64,000 nucleotides of DNA from an uncultured Veillonella sp. (GCF_900545795.1 NZ_URAR01000008.1:1-64000), one strand, 5' to 3'; shown: positions 11,206-20,150, counted from the first letter of the stretch. Translations and numbers: made by a program. Notes: generated by a model from the sequence alone, not told the origin.

Positions 11206-11451
11206 CAAAATGGGGCTCCTATGGATCGTGATATGCTTAAAGGCATTCAAGAGTTTAACTCTGAAATTACCTTATTAAGCAATTTAGACCATAGTCGTGT
11301 AGATCGTGTATCAGGCGAAGATGGAGATCGTCATAAAGTAGAACGTGTACGCATTAACAATGAAGATGATAAAGTTAATGAAGTATTCCGTGATGTTTAT
11401 GGTGGTAAAATCCAAAAAGAACAATAATTTAAATAGATTATTGTAAAAAAG

Positions 11452-11491
11452 ACCCCCTAATGTTAGAGTAATCTAGCATTAGGGGGTTTTT
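11452..11491 (+). terminator. Adhesin terminator
   Basis: ACCCCCTAATG / CATTAGGGGGT stem followed by T5. Confidence 0.9.
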
Positions 11492-11508
11492 AATTTGCAT
11501 ATAATATT

Positions 11509-11557
11509 TAAAGTGTAAATAAATCTAAAGTGTAAATAAATCTAAAGTGTAGACAAA
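11509..11557. repeat. 17-bp tandem repeat
   Basis: The unit TAAAGTGTAAATAAATC occurs twice exactly and a third time in part. Confidence 0.85.
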
Positions 11558-11564
11558 TTGTTAA

Positions 11565-11596
11565 TAGCCAGTAACTACAGCTGTAGTTACTGGCTA
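11565..11596. terminator. Perfect 32-bp palindrome, terminator of the small minus-strand gene
   Basis: TAGCCAGTAACTACAG followed directly by its exact reverse complement. It lies just after the stop of the minus-strand gene. A short T-rich stretch follows on the plus strand; on the minus strand the downstream run is weak. Bidirectional terminator or protein site. Confidence 0.65.
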
Positions 11597-11628
11597 TTTT
11601 ATAATTGGTTATTCTAAAGATGATATTC

Positions 11629-11871
11629 TTATTTAAAGAATTTACCTGCCATATCAGAAAGCCCACCCATAAGACCTTGAGCCGCTTCTGTATCGCCAAA
11701 AGCATTAGTTAAGCTTTCTACTAGTGTAGTAAGTTGAGCTTGGTCGAGATTTTTAATATCTTCAATGCTCTTTACATCAAGGCTTTCAATATTATTTACA
11801 ACATTTAAAAATTTTTCTTCATCTACTTTAAAATAAGAGCTTGCCATTTCTACTAATTTTTCTTTAATCAT
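11629..11871 (-). CDS. Small acidic helical protein of unknown function
   Basis: 80 aa, start at MIKEKLVEMA because GGAGGTC lies 6-7 bases upstream; the longer frame starts within that site. No signal peptide or membrane segment. It is mostly predicted helix with a Gly-rich turn (GLMGGLSDMAGKFFK) at the end. The family is not recognised. It is a single-gene unit between two adhesin-side hairpins and mfd, transcribed away from mfd. Confidence 0.75.
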   Translation of the reverse strand: MIKEKLVEMASSYFKVDEEKFLNVVNNIESLDVKSIEDIKNLDQAQLTTLVESLTNAFGDTEAAQGLMGGLSDMAGKFFK

Positions 11872-12191
11872 AATGACCTCCATAAAAAATAATCTAAATA
11901 TAGTGTCTTAGCTTTACTCAATTTAAGCATTGGTGCAAGTAGTTTAGCACTAGTGAAAATCTAACAAACACCTAACCTTAGAGTAAACCCTAATCCTAAA
12001 CTTAGAGTAAAATAAAATTAGAGTAAACAAATTAGAGTAAACTAAGATGTATATATTATATCATGACAGTAGGAGATATTGCATGCTTCTAGGGAGTATG
12101 GTACACTTAATTCATACGTACATCGGGGCTTTGGCATTGCTAAAGCCCGTTTTGTCGTTCCCTAAGCTTGGTAAGAAAAATGGAGTTATTC
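11872..12191. other. Intergenic region upstream of mfd
   Basis: It contains four scattered copies of TTAGAGTAAA (11978-12043) and a hairpin at 12126-12153. A 44-residue ORF with an upstream AGGAG (ATG at 12083) overlaps the mfd start. It could be a leader peptide, but nothing else supports it. Confidence 0.5.
12126..12153 (+). terminator. Terminator-like hairpin in the mfd leader
   Basis: GGGCTTTGGC-att-GCTAAAGCCC followed by GTTTTG. The U-tract is weak. It lies about 40 bases before the mfd start and could end an upstream transcript or attenuate mfd. Confidence 0.5.
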
Positions 12192-15100
12192 ATGGAATCA
12201 TTACAAGATTTGTTATATAAATATCCTGCCTATGAAGAAGCAGAGCAGGTCTTTGAGACGAAGGGCAAACATATTGTATATGGCCTGGGCGGTTCTCAAA
12301 AATCGTTTATTTTTAGTCAGGCTCTACGGCGCATTGGGGCAAAGCCGACGATCATTATAGTGCACGATAAAGAGCATAAGGAGCGCTGGGAGCGTGATTT
12401 AGCTTTTTTATTGCCTCAAGTAGAGGTTGTGCCCTTTCCCATTACAGAAAAGGTAGCCTTTATAACAGCGGCACGCAGTTTAGAAAATCAAGCGCTTCAG
12501 ATGGGGGCGTTAGGTAAATTACTTACTGGCAAGCCAGTGGTAGTGGTAGCCACAATTGAAGAGGCGACACAATATATTGTAAGTCCTGAAGTTCTTAAAG
12601 AATACATTATTAACTTTGACTTACATGCCGAAGTAAATCGTGAGATTTTATTAGAAAAATTAGTAGCTAGCGGCTATGAACGAACAGACCAGGTGGAACA
12701 ACGTGGTCATTTTAGTGTGCGCGGCGATATTTTAGATATTTTCCCTGTCAACAGTGACAATCCTTATCGTATTGAATTCTTTGATGATGAAATTGACACA
12801 ATACGTATTTTCTCGCGCGATACACAGCGTTCTATTGAAGTCGTGGAGGACTGTACGATTATGCCATTTAATATTCATGGCGACAATCAAATTAGCAGTG
12901 CCGAAAATAATGACGTTAATGAAACGGATTCGCTTCTTTCCTATGCCCATAAGGGGATTATCATCTATGATGAGCCAAACCGCCTACAAGAGGCTTTAAA
13001 GGGCTTTTTAAAGGAAGATGCAACGCATCGTGCGCAGCATATGACCTGGTCTGAGCTACTTAATACAGCAGAGGCGCATAGCGAAGTCGGTTTTAACTTC
13101 TTACAACAGCGCATTGCCTCTTTTGGCACAAGTCATACGGTAGGCCTTCAAGGCAAGTCGATGATATCCTTCGAACGGCAAATTCCCCTTTTAACTGATG
13201 AGATTAAAGCTTGGCAAGAACGTGGGCGACAGATTATTTTAGTCATGAATAATCGCCAGCGCTGTGAAGGCATTGAACGGGCCTTAACTGAGGCACATAT
13301 AGACTATGTAAAGGGCTCTGAGCTAGCTTTAACACCTCAGCAGGTATTAATTGTAGAGGGCTTATTAACGGATGGCTTTGAATTGCCTCATTGTGATCTC
13401 GTTGTAGTAACTGAAGGTAATATTTTTGGACAGCAAAAGAAAAAGCTGCGTAAAAAAGCACCTAAAGGGCAGGAAATTACCTATTTTAGTGATTTAACTG
13501 TAGGCGATTATGTAGTTCATTCCATCCATGGTATTGGTAAGTATGTAGGCTTGAAGACGATTGAAACAGAAGGCATTCATAAGGATTATATTGAAATTGC
13601 GTATGCCGGGACTGATCGTCTATACTTGCCGGCTGATAATTTAGATCAATTGCAAAAGTATATTGGCAATGAAGGCGATGTACCTAAGATTCATAAAATG
13701 GGCGGCCGTGAATGGGGCAAGGTACGCCAGAAAGCACAGAAGTCTATTGATGATTTAGCTGAAAAGTTAGTACAACTTTATGCGGAACGCGAAGTTGTGC
13801 AGGGGTACGCTTTTTTACCAGACCAACCGTGGCAACAAGAGTTTGAGGAAGCCTTTCCCTATGAGGAGACGGAGGATCAATTACAAGCCACTCGTGAAAT
13901 CAAAGAGTCCATGGAAAAACCAACTCCTATGGACCGTTTGCTTTGCGGTGATGTAGGTTTTGGTAAAACAGAAGTGGCTATGCGCGCTATTTTTAAGGCG
14001 GTAATGAGTGGCAAACAAGTGGCTGTCTTAGTGCCTACAACTGTACTGGCACAGCAACATTATCAAACTTTCTTAGACCGCATAGGCTCCTTTGGGGTGC
14101 GCGTGGACGTACTCAATCGTTTCCGCAGTGCTAAGGAAAAGAAGGAGATTATTAAGCGCGCCAGTGAAGGCGAATTAGACGTATTAATTGGTACCCACGC
14201 GTTATTAAATAAAAAAGTACAATTTAAAAATTTAGGCCTCTTAGTTGTAGACGAAGAGCAGCGCTTTGGGGTAGCACAAAAGGAAAAATGGAAGAGTTGG
14301 GCCAATTCTATCGATGTGCTTACCTTGAGTGCTACACCGATTCCACGAACCTTGCATATGAGCTTGGTGGGCGTGCGTGAAATGAGTGTAATCAATACGC
14401 CACCAGAGGACCGTTTGCCAGTGCAAACCTATGTAGTAGAGTATGATATGAAGTTAATTGTAGATGCCATTCGCCGTGAAATTCAGCGCGGTGGCCAGGT
14501 TTATTTTGTTTATAATCGCGTGGCATCGATTACTCATATGGCTGAATTGTTGGAGCAAGCTATGCCTGATTTACGCTTTGCCATCGCTCATGGGCAAATG
14601 ACAGGTACGCAGATGGAAAGCATTATGGTGGACTTCTATGAAGGGCAATATGATTTATTGCTCTGTACGAGCATTATCGAAACAGGTCTTGATATTCCTA
14701 ATGCTAATACTATCATTGTGTATGATGCGGATCACTTAGGCCTGTCTCAACTCTATCAGATGCGTGGTCGCGTCGGCCGTTCACGTCGTCGCGCCTATGC
14801 GTATTTTATGTACCGTCCAGATAAAATGCTCAGTGAAACAGCAGAAAAGCGTTTAAAAGCGATTGAGGAATTTACTGAGTTAGGTGCAGGCTTTAAATTG
14901 GCCATGCGCGATTTAGAAATTCGCGGTGCAGGTAATTTACTAGGTTCTCAGCAGCATGGCAATATTGCATCAGTGGGCTTTGCTTTATATTGCTCGATGT
15001 TAGAAGAAGCGATTGCTAAAGCACAACATAAGGAAGTAAAACCAAAAGAACTAGCCTCTCCAAGCATTGATTTAGGGGTTGATGCCTTTATTGATGATGC

Positions 15101-15596
15101 GTATATTAAGGATAGTGCAAGAAAGATTCAGATTTACCAACGCTTATTACAAATTCATAGTTTAGGTGATTTGCGCGATTTTACAGATGAGTTAATTGAC
15201 CGATTTGGTACACCTACAGAACCAGTCAATCGCTTGTTGCAATTGGCCATGTTAAAAGAAAAGGCCAGAGAAATTGGCATTAAGAGCATCGCTGTGCGCA
15301 ATCATATGATTACGGTGGTGTGGGCTGATGATTCTAAAATGAGTGAATGGGATATGGCATCTGTGCCAGCTAAAGAATGGGACCGCATGAGAGTGCTGGA
15401 TACGAAGCCAGCTAGTCTTACCTATCAATTAGGAGGCTTAACGGCACCGATTATGGTGATTTGCGACAATTTACTCAATGAATTGAGTAAGCGCGATACC
15501 GCTGGTAGCTCAGAGTCTATTGTGTTGAGTAAACCGTTACCCACTGCAGGTTCTAGTAGTGGGACAGGTCAGACGAGTGATAAAGTAGGTCATTAA
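12192..15596 (+). CDS. mfd: Transcription-repair coupling factor Mfd
   Basis: A superfamily 2 DNA translocase that removes stalled RNA polymerase and recruits UvrA. The order is complete: UvrB-like N-terminal module, RNA-polymerase-interacting domain (~480-560, SDLTVGDYVVHSIHGIGKYV), helicase with Walker A GDVGFGKTE, DEEQ box (VVDEEQRFGV), motif III LSATPIPRT, motif VI QMRGRVGRSRRRAYAYF, and a C-terminal TRCF domain. About 1,134 aa, normal length. The start is placed at the ATG preceded by GGAG at a 7-base spacing; an ATG 12 bases and a TTG 24 bases upstream are alternatives. The flippase gene follows at once, so the two are probably cotranscribed. Confidence 0.97.
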   Translation: MESLQDLLYKYPAYEEAEQVFETKGKHIVYGLGGSQKSFIFSQALRRIGAKPTIIIVHDKEHKERWERDLAFLLPQVEVVPFPITEKVAFITAARSLENQALQMGALGKLLTGKPVVVVATIEEATQYIVSPEVLKEYIINFDLHAEVNREILLEKLVASGYERTDQVEQRGHFSVRGDILDIFPVNSDNPYRIEFFDDEIDTIRIFSRDTQRSIEVVEDCTIMPFNIHGDNQISSAENNDVNETDSLLSYAHKGIIIYDEPNRLQEALKGFLKEDATHRAQHMTWSELLNTAEAHSEVGFNFLQQRIASFGTSHTVGLQGKSMISFERQIPLLTDEIKAWQERGRQIILVMNNRQRCEGIERALTEAHIDYVKGSELALTPQQVLIVEGLLTDGFELPHCDLVVVTEGNIFGQQKKKLRKKAPKGQEITYFSDLTVGDYVVHSIHGIGKYVGLKTIETEGIHKDYIEIAYAGTDRLYLPADNLDQLQKYIGNEGDVPKIHKMGGREWGKVRQKAQKSIDDLAEKLVQLYAEREVVQGYAFLPDQPWQQEFEEAFPYEETEDQLQATREIKESMEKPTPMDRLLCGDVGFGKTEVAMRAIFKAVMSGKQVAVLVPTTVLAQQHYQTFLDRIGSFGVRVDVLNRFRSAKEKKEIIKRASEGELDVLIGTHALLNKKVQFKNLGLLVVDEEQRFGVAQKEKWKSWANSIDVLTLSATPIPRTLHMSLVGVREMSVINTPPEDRLPVQTYVVEYDMKLIVDAIRREIQRGGQVYFVYNRVASITHMAELLEQAMPDLRFAIAHGQMTGTQMESIMVDFYEGQYDLLLCTSIIETGLDIPNANTIIVYDADHLGLSQLYQMRGRVGRSRRRAYAYFMYRPDKMLSETAEKRLKAIEEFTELGAGFKLAMRDLEIRGAGNLLGSQQHGNIASVGFALYCSMLEEAIAKAQHKEVKPKELASPSIDLGVDAFIDDAYIKDSARKIQIYQRLLQIHSLGDLRDFTDELIDRFGTPTEPVNRLLQLAMLKEKAREIGIKSIAVRNHMITVVWADDSKMSEWDMASVPAKEWDRMRVLDTKPASLTYQLGGLTAPIMVICDNLLNELSKRDTAGSSESIVLSKPLPTAGSSSGTGQTSDKVGH

Positions 15597-15606
15597 GGAG
15601 GAACCG

Positions 15607-17202
15607 ATGAATCGATTTTTAAAGGGTGCCATGATTTTAACGATAGCAGGTATTATCGTTAAAATTATTGGAGCTTTTAGCAAAGTGCTCATCGCCCGCA
15701 TTCTAGGGGGCGAGGGCATTGGCCTCTATCAAATGGCCTACTTGTTGTACCAAATTATTGTCAGTTTAGCTACAGCCGGTTTACCAGTAGCTATTTCGAT
15801 TATGATTGCTGATAAATTAGCGCATAAGGACATGCGCGGAGCTCATAAGATTTTTAAAGTATCTGGCTTAGTTTTGTTCCTATTGGGCTCATTTTTTAGC
15901 TTAGCTCTATTTCTCAGCATCCCCTGGCTTATTGAAGAACAATGGTTAGCGGATCCGCGCAGTAGTTATGCTTTGATGACCTTGACGCCAGCCATCATTG
16001 TAGTGACCTTGTTGGGCGCATTACGAGGCTATTTTCAAGGCTTTCAAGACATGTTGCCAACCGGTGTATCACAAGTAGTAGAGCAAACTTTGCGCGTTAC
16101 TTGTATGGTAGGTTTTGCCCTTTTCTTGCTCCCTCATGGTCTTCCCATGGCAGCAGCCGGCGCCACATTAGCTACTTTTCCAGGCGTTACTGGGGGCTTA
16201 TTAGTACTCGTCTATTTTTATTATCGACAACGCCATCTGAGAGCCTCTTTAGTAGCTCTTCAAGATGAGTCACAAATTAGTGAATCTGCTTGGCAGATTA
16301 TGAAGCGTTTATTTGTGTTAGCTATTCCTGTATCTATGGCCAATATTATGATGCCCATCGTATCAGGGATTGACTTAAAAGTAGTGCCAGGGCGCCTTAT
16401 TGAAGTAGGGTATACTATGCGTGAGGCAACCACTTTATTTGGTTATTTAACGGGGATGGCCACTTCATTAGTGAATTTGCCTATCATTTTGACGACCTCT
16501 TTGGCAGCCAGCTTGGTACCAGCTATTTCAGAGGCCTATGCGAAAAAGGATATGCAGGAGATTCAAAATCGCAGCCATGTAGCATTAAAGATAACTAGTT
16601 TGATTACAGTCCCTGCCTTTGTAGGCCTTTGCGTGTTGGCGACGCCTATTTCTGATATGCTATACGCTACGCCTAATGCAGGGGGTCCTATTGCGGTGAT
16701 GAGCTTAAGCATTTTCTTGTTGGGCATGCAACAGGTGACAACAGGGATTTTACAAGGGTTAGGGCATACGTCTATACCGATGTTGAATCTACTGATTAGT
16801 ACGATTATTAAAATTCCGCTTAGCTGGTATCTTACTGGTCTTCCCGAATGGGGCATTAATGGTGCGGCTTGGTCTACGAATATTGACTTTGGCTTAGCTG
16901 CCTTATTGAATATGATTTTTGTAAAACGCTATATTCAGTATTCCATACCATGGGTAGAGACGATTAAAATATTCTTCTCTGCACTGGCCATGGGTGGTGC
17001 GACTGTGGTGACATATTATTTCTTAAGCTCCTTAACAGGCAATGCAGTAGGTGTTTTAGGCTCTATTATTATCGCTGTTATCGTGTATAGTGCAGGTCTT
17101 CTCATAACTAAGACCATAAAAGCCGATGAATGGGCTTCTATGCCTATTATAGGAAAGCGGATGGCGGCCTTACGAGCGAAGAAAGAACTAGATGATGAGT
17201 AA
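15607..17202 (+). CDS. Polysaccharide biosynthesis/lipid flippase of the MOP superfamily (SpoVB/MurJ-like)
   Basis: 531 aa with about 14 hydrophobic helices in MATE/MOP arrangement. It opens with FLKGAMILTIAGIIVKIIGA and GGEGIGLYQMAYLLYQI, the signature of the SpoVB/YabM group of lipid-linked sugar flippases. It probably moves lipid II or a related undecaprenyl-linked sugar across the inner membrane. AAGGAGG lies 6 bases before ATG, 10 bases after mfd. The order mfd-flippase-mazG matches the Bacillus mfd-spoVT-yabM-yabN region except that spoVT is absent. The exact substrate cannot be read from sequence. Confidence 0.9.
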   Translation: MNRFLKGAMILTIAGIIVKIIGAFSKVLIARILGGEGIGLYQMAYLLYQIIVSLATAGLPVAISIMIADKLAHKDMRGAHKIFKVSGLVLFLLGSFFSLALFLSIPWLIEEQWLADPRSSYALMTLTPAIIVVTLLGALRGYFQGFQDMLPTGVSQVVEQTLRVTCMVGFALFLLPHGLPMAAAGATLATFPGVTGGLLVLVYFYYRQRHLRASLVALQDESQISESAWQIMKRLFVLAIPVSMANIMMPIVSGIDLKVVPGRLIEVGYTMREATTLFGYLTGMATSLVNLPIILTTSLAASLVPAISEAYAKKDMQEIQNRSHVALKITSLITVPAFVGLCVLATPISDMLYATPNAGGPIAVMSLSIFLLGMQQVTTGILQGLGHTSIPMLNLLISTIIKIPLSWYLTGLPEWGINGAAWSTNIDFGLAALLNMIFVKRYIQYSIPWVETIKIFFSALAMGGATVVTYYFLSSLTGNAVGVLGSIIIAVIVYSAGLLITKTIKADEWASMPIIGKRMAALRAKKELDDE

Positions 17203-17241
17203 AGTTTAAATGAATGATAAATTGTTATAGAAGGTGAAAGA

Positions 17242-18033
17242 ATGGATAAAAAAGACTTTGCGTCTTTAGAGCCGCTTCGCAAGGTAGTGGCCGCATTGCG
17301 CGATCCTCAGGACGGCTGCCCTTGGGACTTAATGCAAACCCATAGTAGCTTGCGACGGTATTTACTTGAAGAAGTATATGAAGTATTAGACGCCATTGAT
17401 AATAAAGATGCCAATAATTTGCGTGAAGAATTAGGCGATGTATTATTACAAATTGTGTTTCATGCTCAGCTGGCTGAAGAAAATGGATTATTTTCTCTGC
17501 AAGATGTAATTGATGATATATCTAACAAAATGATTCGTCGTCATCCCCATGTGTTTGGCAAAGATAAAGAACAGGCTACATTGTCCTGGGATGAGCTTAA
17601 AGGGCAGGAAAAGGGCCATCAAAGGGATAGTATCCTAGACTCTGTGTCTCAGGGCTTACCGGCCTTATTAGGGGCTCAGAAACTACAAGAGAAAGCTGCT
17701 AAGGTAGGTTTTGACTGGGATACAGAGCCACCAGTTTGGGCAAAGTTTCAAGAAGAAATTGATGAATTTAAGGCCGCTGTAGGTGAAAAAGACAAAGAAA
17801 ATATGGAATTAGAGGCCGGAGATGTACTTTTCTCCTTGATTAATCTTTTAAGATGGTATAAAATAGGCGGTGAAAATGCACTAAACCGCACTAACAACAA
17901 GTTTAGACGTCGCTTTTTATATGTTGAAAAATGTGTAAAAGAGAGTGGGAAGTCTTGGGACGATTTTTCACTGGATGAACTAGACGCGTTTTGGGACGCG
18001 GCGAAGGTGTTAGAAAAAGAGCATTCATTGTAA
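17242..18033 (+). CDS. mazG: Nucleoside triphosphate pyrophosphohydrolase MazG
   Basis: 263 aa with two MazG folds. The first (residues ~10-110) has the metal-binding EEVYEVLDAID...REELGDVLLQIVF pattern (EExxE/ExxD). The second (~165-250) has a degenerate EEIDEF...LEAGDVLFSLINL version. The enzyme hydrolyses NTPs and dNTPs to monophosphates and pyrophosphate and is seen as house-cleaning. Ribosome site AAGGTGAAAG. There is a 40-bp gap after the flippase gene. This corresponds to the MazG part of Bacillus YabN; the N-terminal methylase part found there is absent. Confidence 0.95.
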   Translation: MDKKDFASLEPLRKVVAALRDPQDGCPWDLMQTHSSLRRYLLEEVYEVLDAIDNKDANNLREELGDVLLQIVFHAQLAEENGLFSLQDVIDDISNKMIRRHPHVFGKDKEQATLSWDELKGQEKGHQRDSILDSVSQGLPALLGAQKLQEKAAKVGFDWDTEPPVWAKFQEEIDEFKAAVGEKDKENMELEAGDVLFSLINLLRWYKIGGENALNRTNNKFRRRFLYVEKCVKESGKSWDDFSLDELDAFWDAAKVLEKEHSL

Positions 18034-18095
18034 TGGGGCATTGTGTCACATTGTATCTGAATGAAATACATTCTATTTTTTAAGGAGGTTCTGTC

Positions 18096-18407
18096 ATGAA
18101 TAAAACAGAATTAATCACAGTTGTTGCACAAAAAACTGAACTTAGTAAGAAAGACGCTGAAAAAGCAGTAAAAGCTGTATTTGAAACCGTTGCTGATGAA
18201 TTAGCAAAAGGCGAAAAAGTACAAGTAATTGGCTTTGGTACTTTCGAAGTTCGCGAACGTGCAGCTCGTGAAGGCCGCAATCCATTATCTGGCGAAGTTA
18301 TTAAGATTGCTGCTTCCAAATCCCCTGCTTTCAAAGCTGGTAAACAATTAAAAGAATTAGTTAACGCAGCTAAAAAAGAAGCAAAAGTTAAGCCTCGTAA
18401 AAAATAA
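18096..18407 (+). CDS. hup: DNA-binding protein HU
   Basis: 103 aa with the full HU/IHF fold: MNKTELITVVAQKTELSKKD, then GFGTFEVRERAAREGRNPLS with the DNA-inserting NP turn, and a Lys-rich tail KKEAKVKPRKK about ten residues longer than classical HU. It bends and compacts DNA as a dimer. AAGGAGG at ideal spacing and a strong terminator suggest high expression. It occupies the place after mazG where Bacillus has the S4-domain gene. Confidence 0.96.
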   Translation: MNKTELITVVAQKTELSKKDAEKAVKAVFETVADELAKGEKVQVIGFGTFEVRERAAREGRNPLSGEVIKIAASKSPAFKAGKQLKELVNAAKKEAKVKPRKK

Positions 18408-18422
18408 TTACGATGTGGCATT

Positions 18423-18488
18423 AAAAGAGACCATTAGGTATATGCAGACTTGACTTGCTCAAGTCTGGCCTAAGCGGTCTCTTTTTTC
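18423..18488 (+). terminator. hup terminator
   Basis: A multi-tier stem: AAAAGAGACC / GGTCTCTTTT outside, AGACTTGA-cttgc-TCAAGTCT inside, then a T-run. Confidence 0.88.
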
Positions 18489-18578
18489 TTTTACAATAAA
18501 CTAAAGTATCCTTTACTAAAGGGCACTAAAATTCCCTAGAAAATATGTTATAATACTCTCTAGGGAAGGAGACAGTGA

Positions 18579-19712
18579 ATGGACGATCAAAAGCAAGAAC
18601 GCATACTTATCGTATCCGCTTCGATTGGCACAGGCCATACGCAAGCAGCGCGAGCTATCGAAGAGTACTGGGCAGAAAAAAATCCACAAGCTCATATTAC
18701 TCATGTCGATTTTTTAGATACAGATACCTTTTCTTTTGATAATTTATTAAAAGAAACTTACATAAAGATGATTGACGTATTTCCTATGCTATATGATGTA
18801 ATATATCGTCTATCGCAAGGAGATCGCAAAGGCAGTGCTGTGCAGACCGCACTGGCATGGATGCTCAAACGGCGCATGTTAAAATTAATCAAACGGGAGC
18901 AGCCAGATGTAGTAATTTTCACTCATCCATTTCCCTGTGGAGCCGCTTGTATTTTAAAGCGTCAAAATTTAATTGACGTCCCTCTAGTGGCCGTGATTAC
19001 TGATTTTGAAGTGCATCAATTTTGGGTGTATAAGCAAATTGATGCGTATTTTGTAGGCCATGAACGAATGGTGCAAGAGCTTTGTGAGGCAGGCATTTCA
19101 GCTCATAAAATAACTGTTACGGGGATTCCTGTACGACGCAGTTTTTTTGCACCTCGTGAAACAGCCTATGATACGAATGGCCTTGTAACGGTCCTCATTA
19201 TGGGCGGCGGTTTAGGTTTAGGCTGCTTAGAAACGGCATTACGCCGTTTAGATGAAGTGAAAGGCATTGATCAACTCATTGTTGTAACAGGCCGCAATTC
19301 TGATTTATATGAAGGCTTAGTAGCTATGCAAAAGCATATGCATAAGCCTACTACTATTTATGGATATACCTTAGATATTGCTAAATTGATGCAGGACGCC
19401 ACGTTACTCGTCACTAAGCCAGGTGGCTTAACCTGTATGGAGGCGATTACTGTAGGCCTTCCTATGGTGTTTTTCAGCGCTATTCCAGGACAGGAAGAGA
19501 GCAATGCAGCATTTTTAGAAAAACAAGGCTATGCTCGTTGGGCACGAGACATTCACAATTTAGAAGATGTAGTGACTGCACTCCTTAATAATCCAGAGCG
19601 CCTTCATAAGATGGCAGAGCTTGAAGCGCAGTGGAAGATTGATGGTGCTAGCAATATTGTAGTGGCAGCTCAAGAGCTCTTAACGCGTGAGAAGCCAAAG
19701 GAGCTTAAGTAA
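18579..19712 (+). CDS. Glycolipid glycosyltransferase, MGDG-synthase/UgtP-like (GT28)
   Basis: 377 aa, GT-B fold. The N-terminal MGDG synthase domain carries SASIGTGHTQAARAIEEYW; the TDFEVHQFWV motif follows. The C-terminal donor site has VTKPGGLTCMEAITVGLPMV and PGQEESNAAFL. Family members transfer a hexose from a UDP-sugar to diacylglycerol or a related lipid at the inner face of the membrane. The acceptor here cannot be told. Start ATG with GGAAGGAG upstream, and a -10-like TTATAATAC about 30 bases earlier. Single-gene unit or cotranscribed with the small gene that follows. Confidence 0.88.
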   Translation: MDDQKQERILIVSASIGTGHTQAARAIEEYWAEKNPQAHITHVDFLDTDTFSFDNLLKETYIKMIDVFPMLYDVIYRLSQGDRKGSAVQTALAWMLKRRMLKLIKREQPDVVIFTHPFPCGAACILKRQNLIDVPLVAVITDFEVHQFWVYKQIDAYFVGHERMVQELCEAGISAHKITVTGIPVRRSFFAPRETAYDTNGLVTVLIMGGGLGLGCLETALRRLDEVKGIDQLIVVTGRNSDLYEGLVAMQKHMHKPTTIYGYTLDIAKLMQDATLLVTKPGGLTCMEAITVGLPMVFFSAIPGQEESNAAFLEKQGYARWARDIHNLEDVVTALLNNPERLHKMAELEAQWKIDGASNIVVAAQELLTREKPKELK

Positions 19713-19798
19713 TACCTAAGGAGTATTTGCATTACTTGAGATTTTTTTGTAAAATAAATGTAATTTAAGTATAAATAGTGTATAAGAGGAGGATTCAT

Positions 19799-20128
19799 AT
19801 GGACAGTGACACGTTAGAGTCATTTTATGAAAATTTAGGGTTTGAGCTAGTTGAAATTGATGATCGCGATACTTTGTTTTATCAAATTAGTGATGATGGT
19901 GAATATGCGACCATTACCGATGATAATGGCAATGTTCCAGGCAGTTTAGAAGAGCCAATTATTTTTACCCTTTATGATGAAAATGATTCATTTCAGTGGA
20001 GTGTAACTATTGAAGACTCTCATTATTTTGGCGAATTATTTACGCGCGTAGAAGATACTGACGAATTACTGTCCCATTTACAGGGCATTCGACAAGAAAA
20101 TATTGCTCGTTACGATGAAGAAGTGTAA
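19799..20128 (+). CDS. Small acidic protein of unknown function
   Basis: 109 aa. The start is chosen at MDSDTL because AGGAGG lies 6 bases before this ATG; an upstream frame extension covers the ribosome site. Strongly acidic (many Asp/Glu), no signal peptide, no membrane segment. It looks like an alpha/beta protein with an ATITDDNGNVP and a PIIFTLYDENDSFQWSV strand pair. No family recognised. It ends in a terminator. Confidence 0.78.
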   Translation: MDSDTLESFYENLGFELVEIDDRDTLFYQISDDGEYATITDDNGNVPGSLEEPIIFTLYDENDSFQWSVTIEDSHYFGELFTRVEDTDELLSHLQGIRQENIARYDEEV

Positions 20129-20150
20129 GGGGCTCAGGTAAGTGTATAAG

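Larger units (their letters stand above)
5095..11427 (+). pseudogene. Giant trimeric autotransporter adhesin with C-terminal SLH domain, interrupted by an in-frame TGA
   Basis: The GTG start (after GAAGGGATGG) opens a canonical extended signal peptide (MNKIYKIIWSRTKNCYVVAS). A long YadA-like head of AIG-type 14-residue repeats follows to about residue 695, then a neck (NVAAGRISETSTDAINGSQL), a repetitive Thr/Ala-rich stalk (residues ~780-1820), a YadA-type beta-barrel anchor (~1840-1932), a coiled coil and one SLH domain (~1988-2037). A single TGA at codon 278 (5926-5928) splits the frame. Upstream are 277 codons; downstream the same frame stays open for ~1,830 codons. The next in-frame GTG (5956) has no ribosome site and no signal peptide, so without readthrough no anchored adhesin is made. 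It may be a recent nonsense mutation, a base error or a recoded codon. Confidence 0.9.

Noticed and set aside
12083..12220. 44-residue ORF with AGGAG overlapping the mfd start
   Set aside because: No recognisable features, it runs through a hairpin and into mfd; kept only as a remark.
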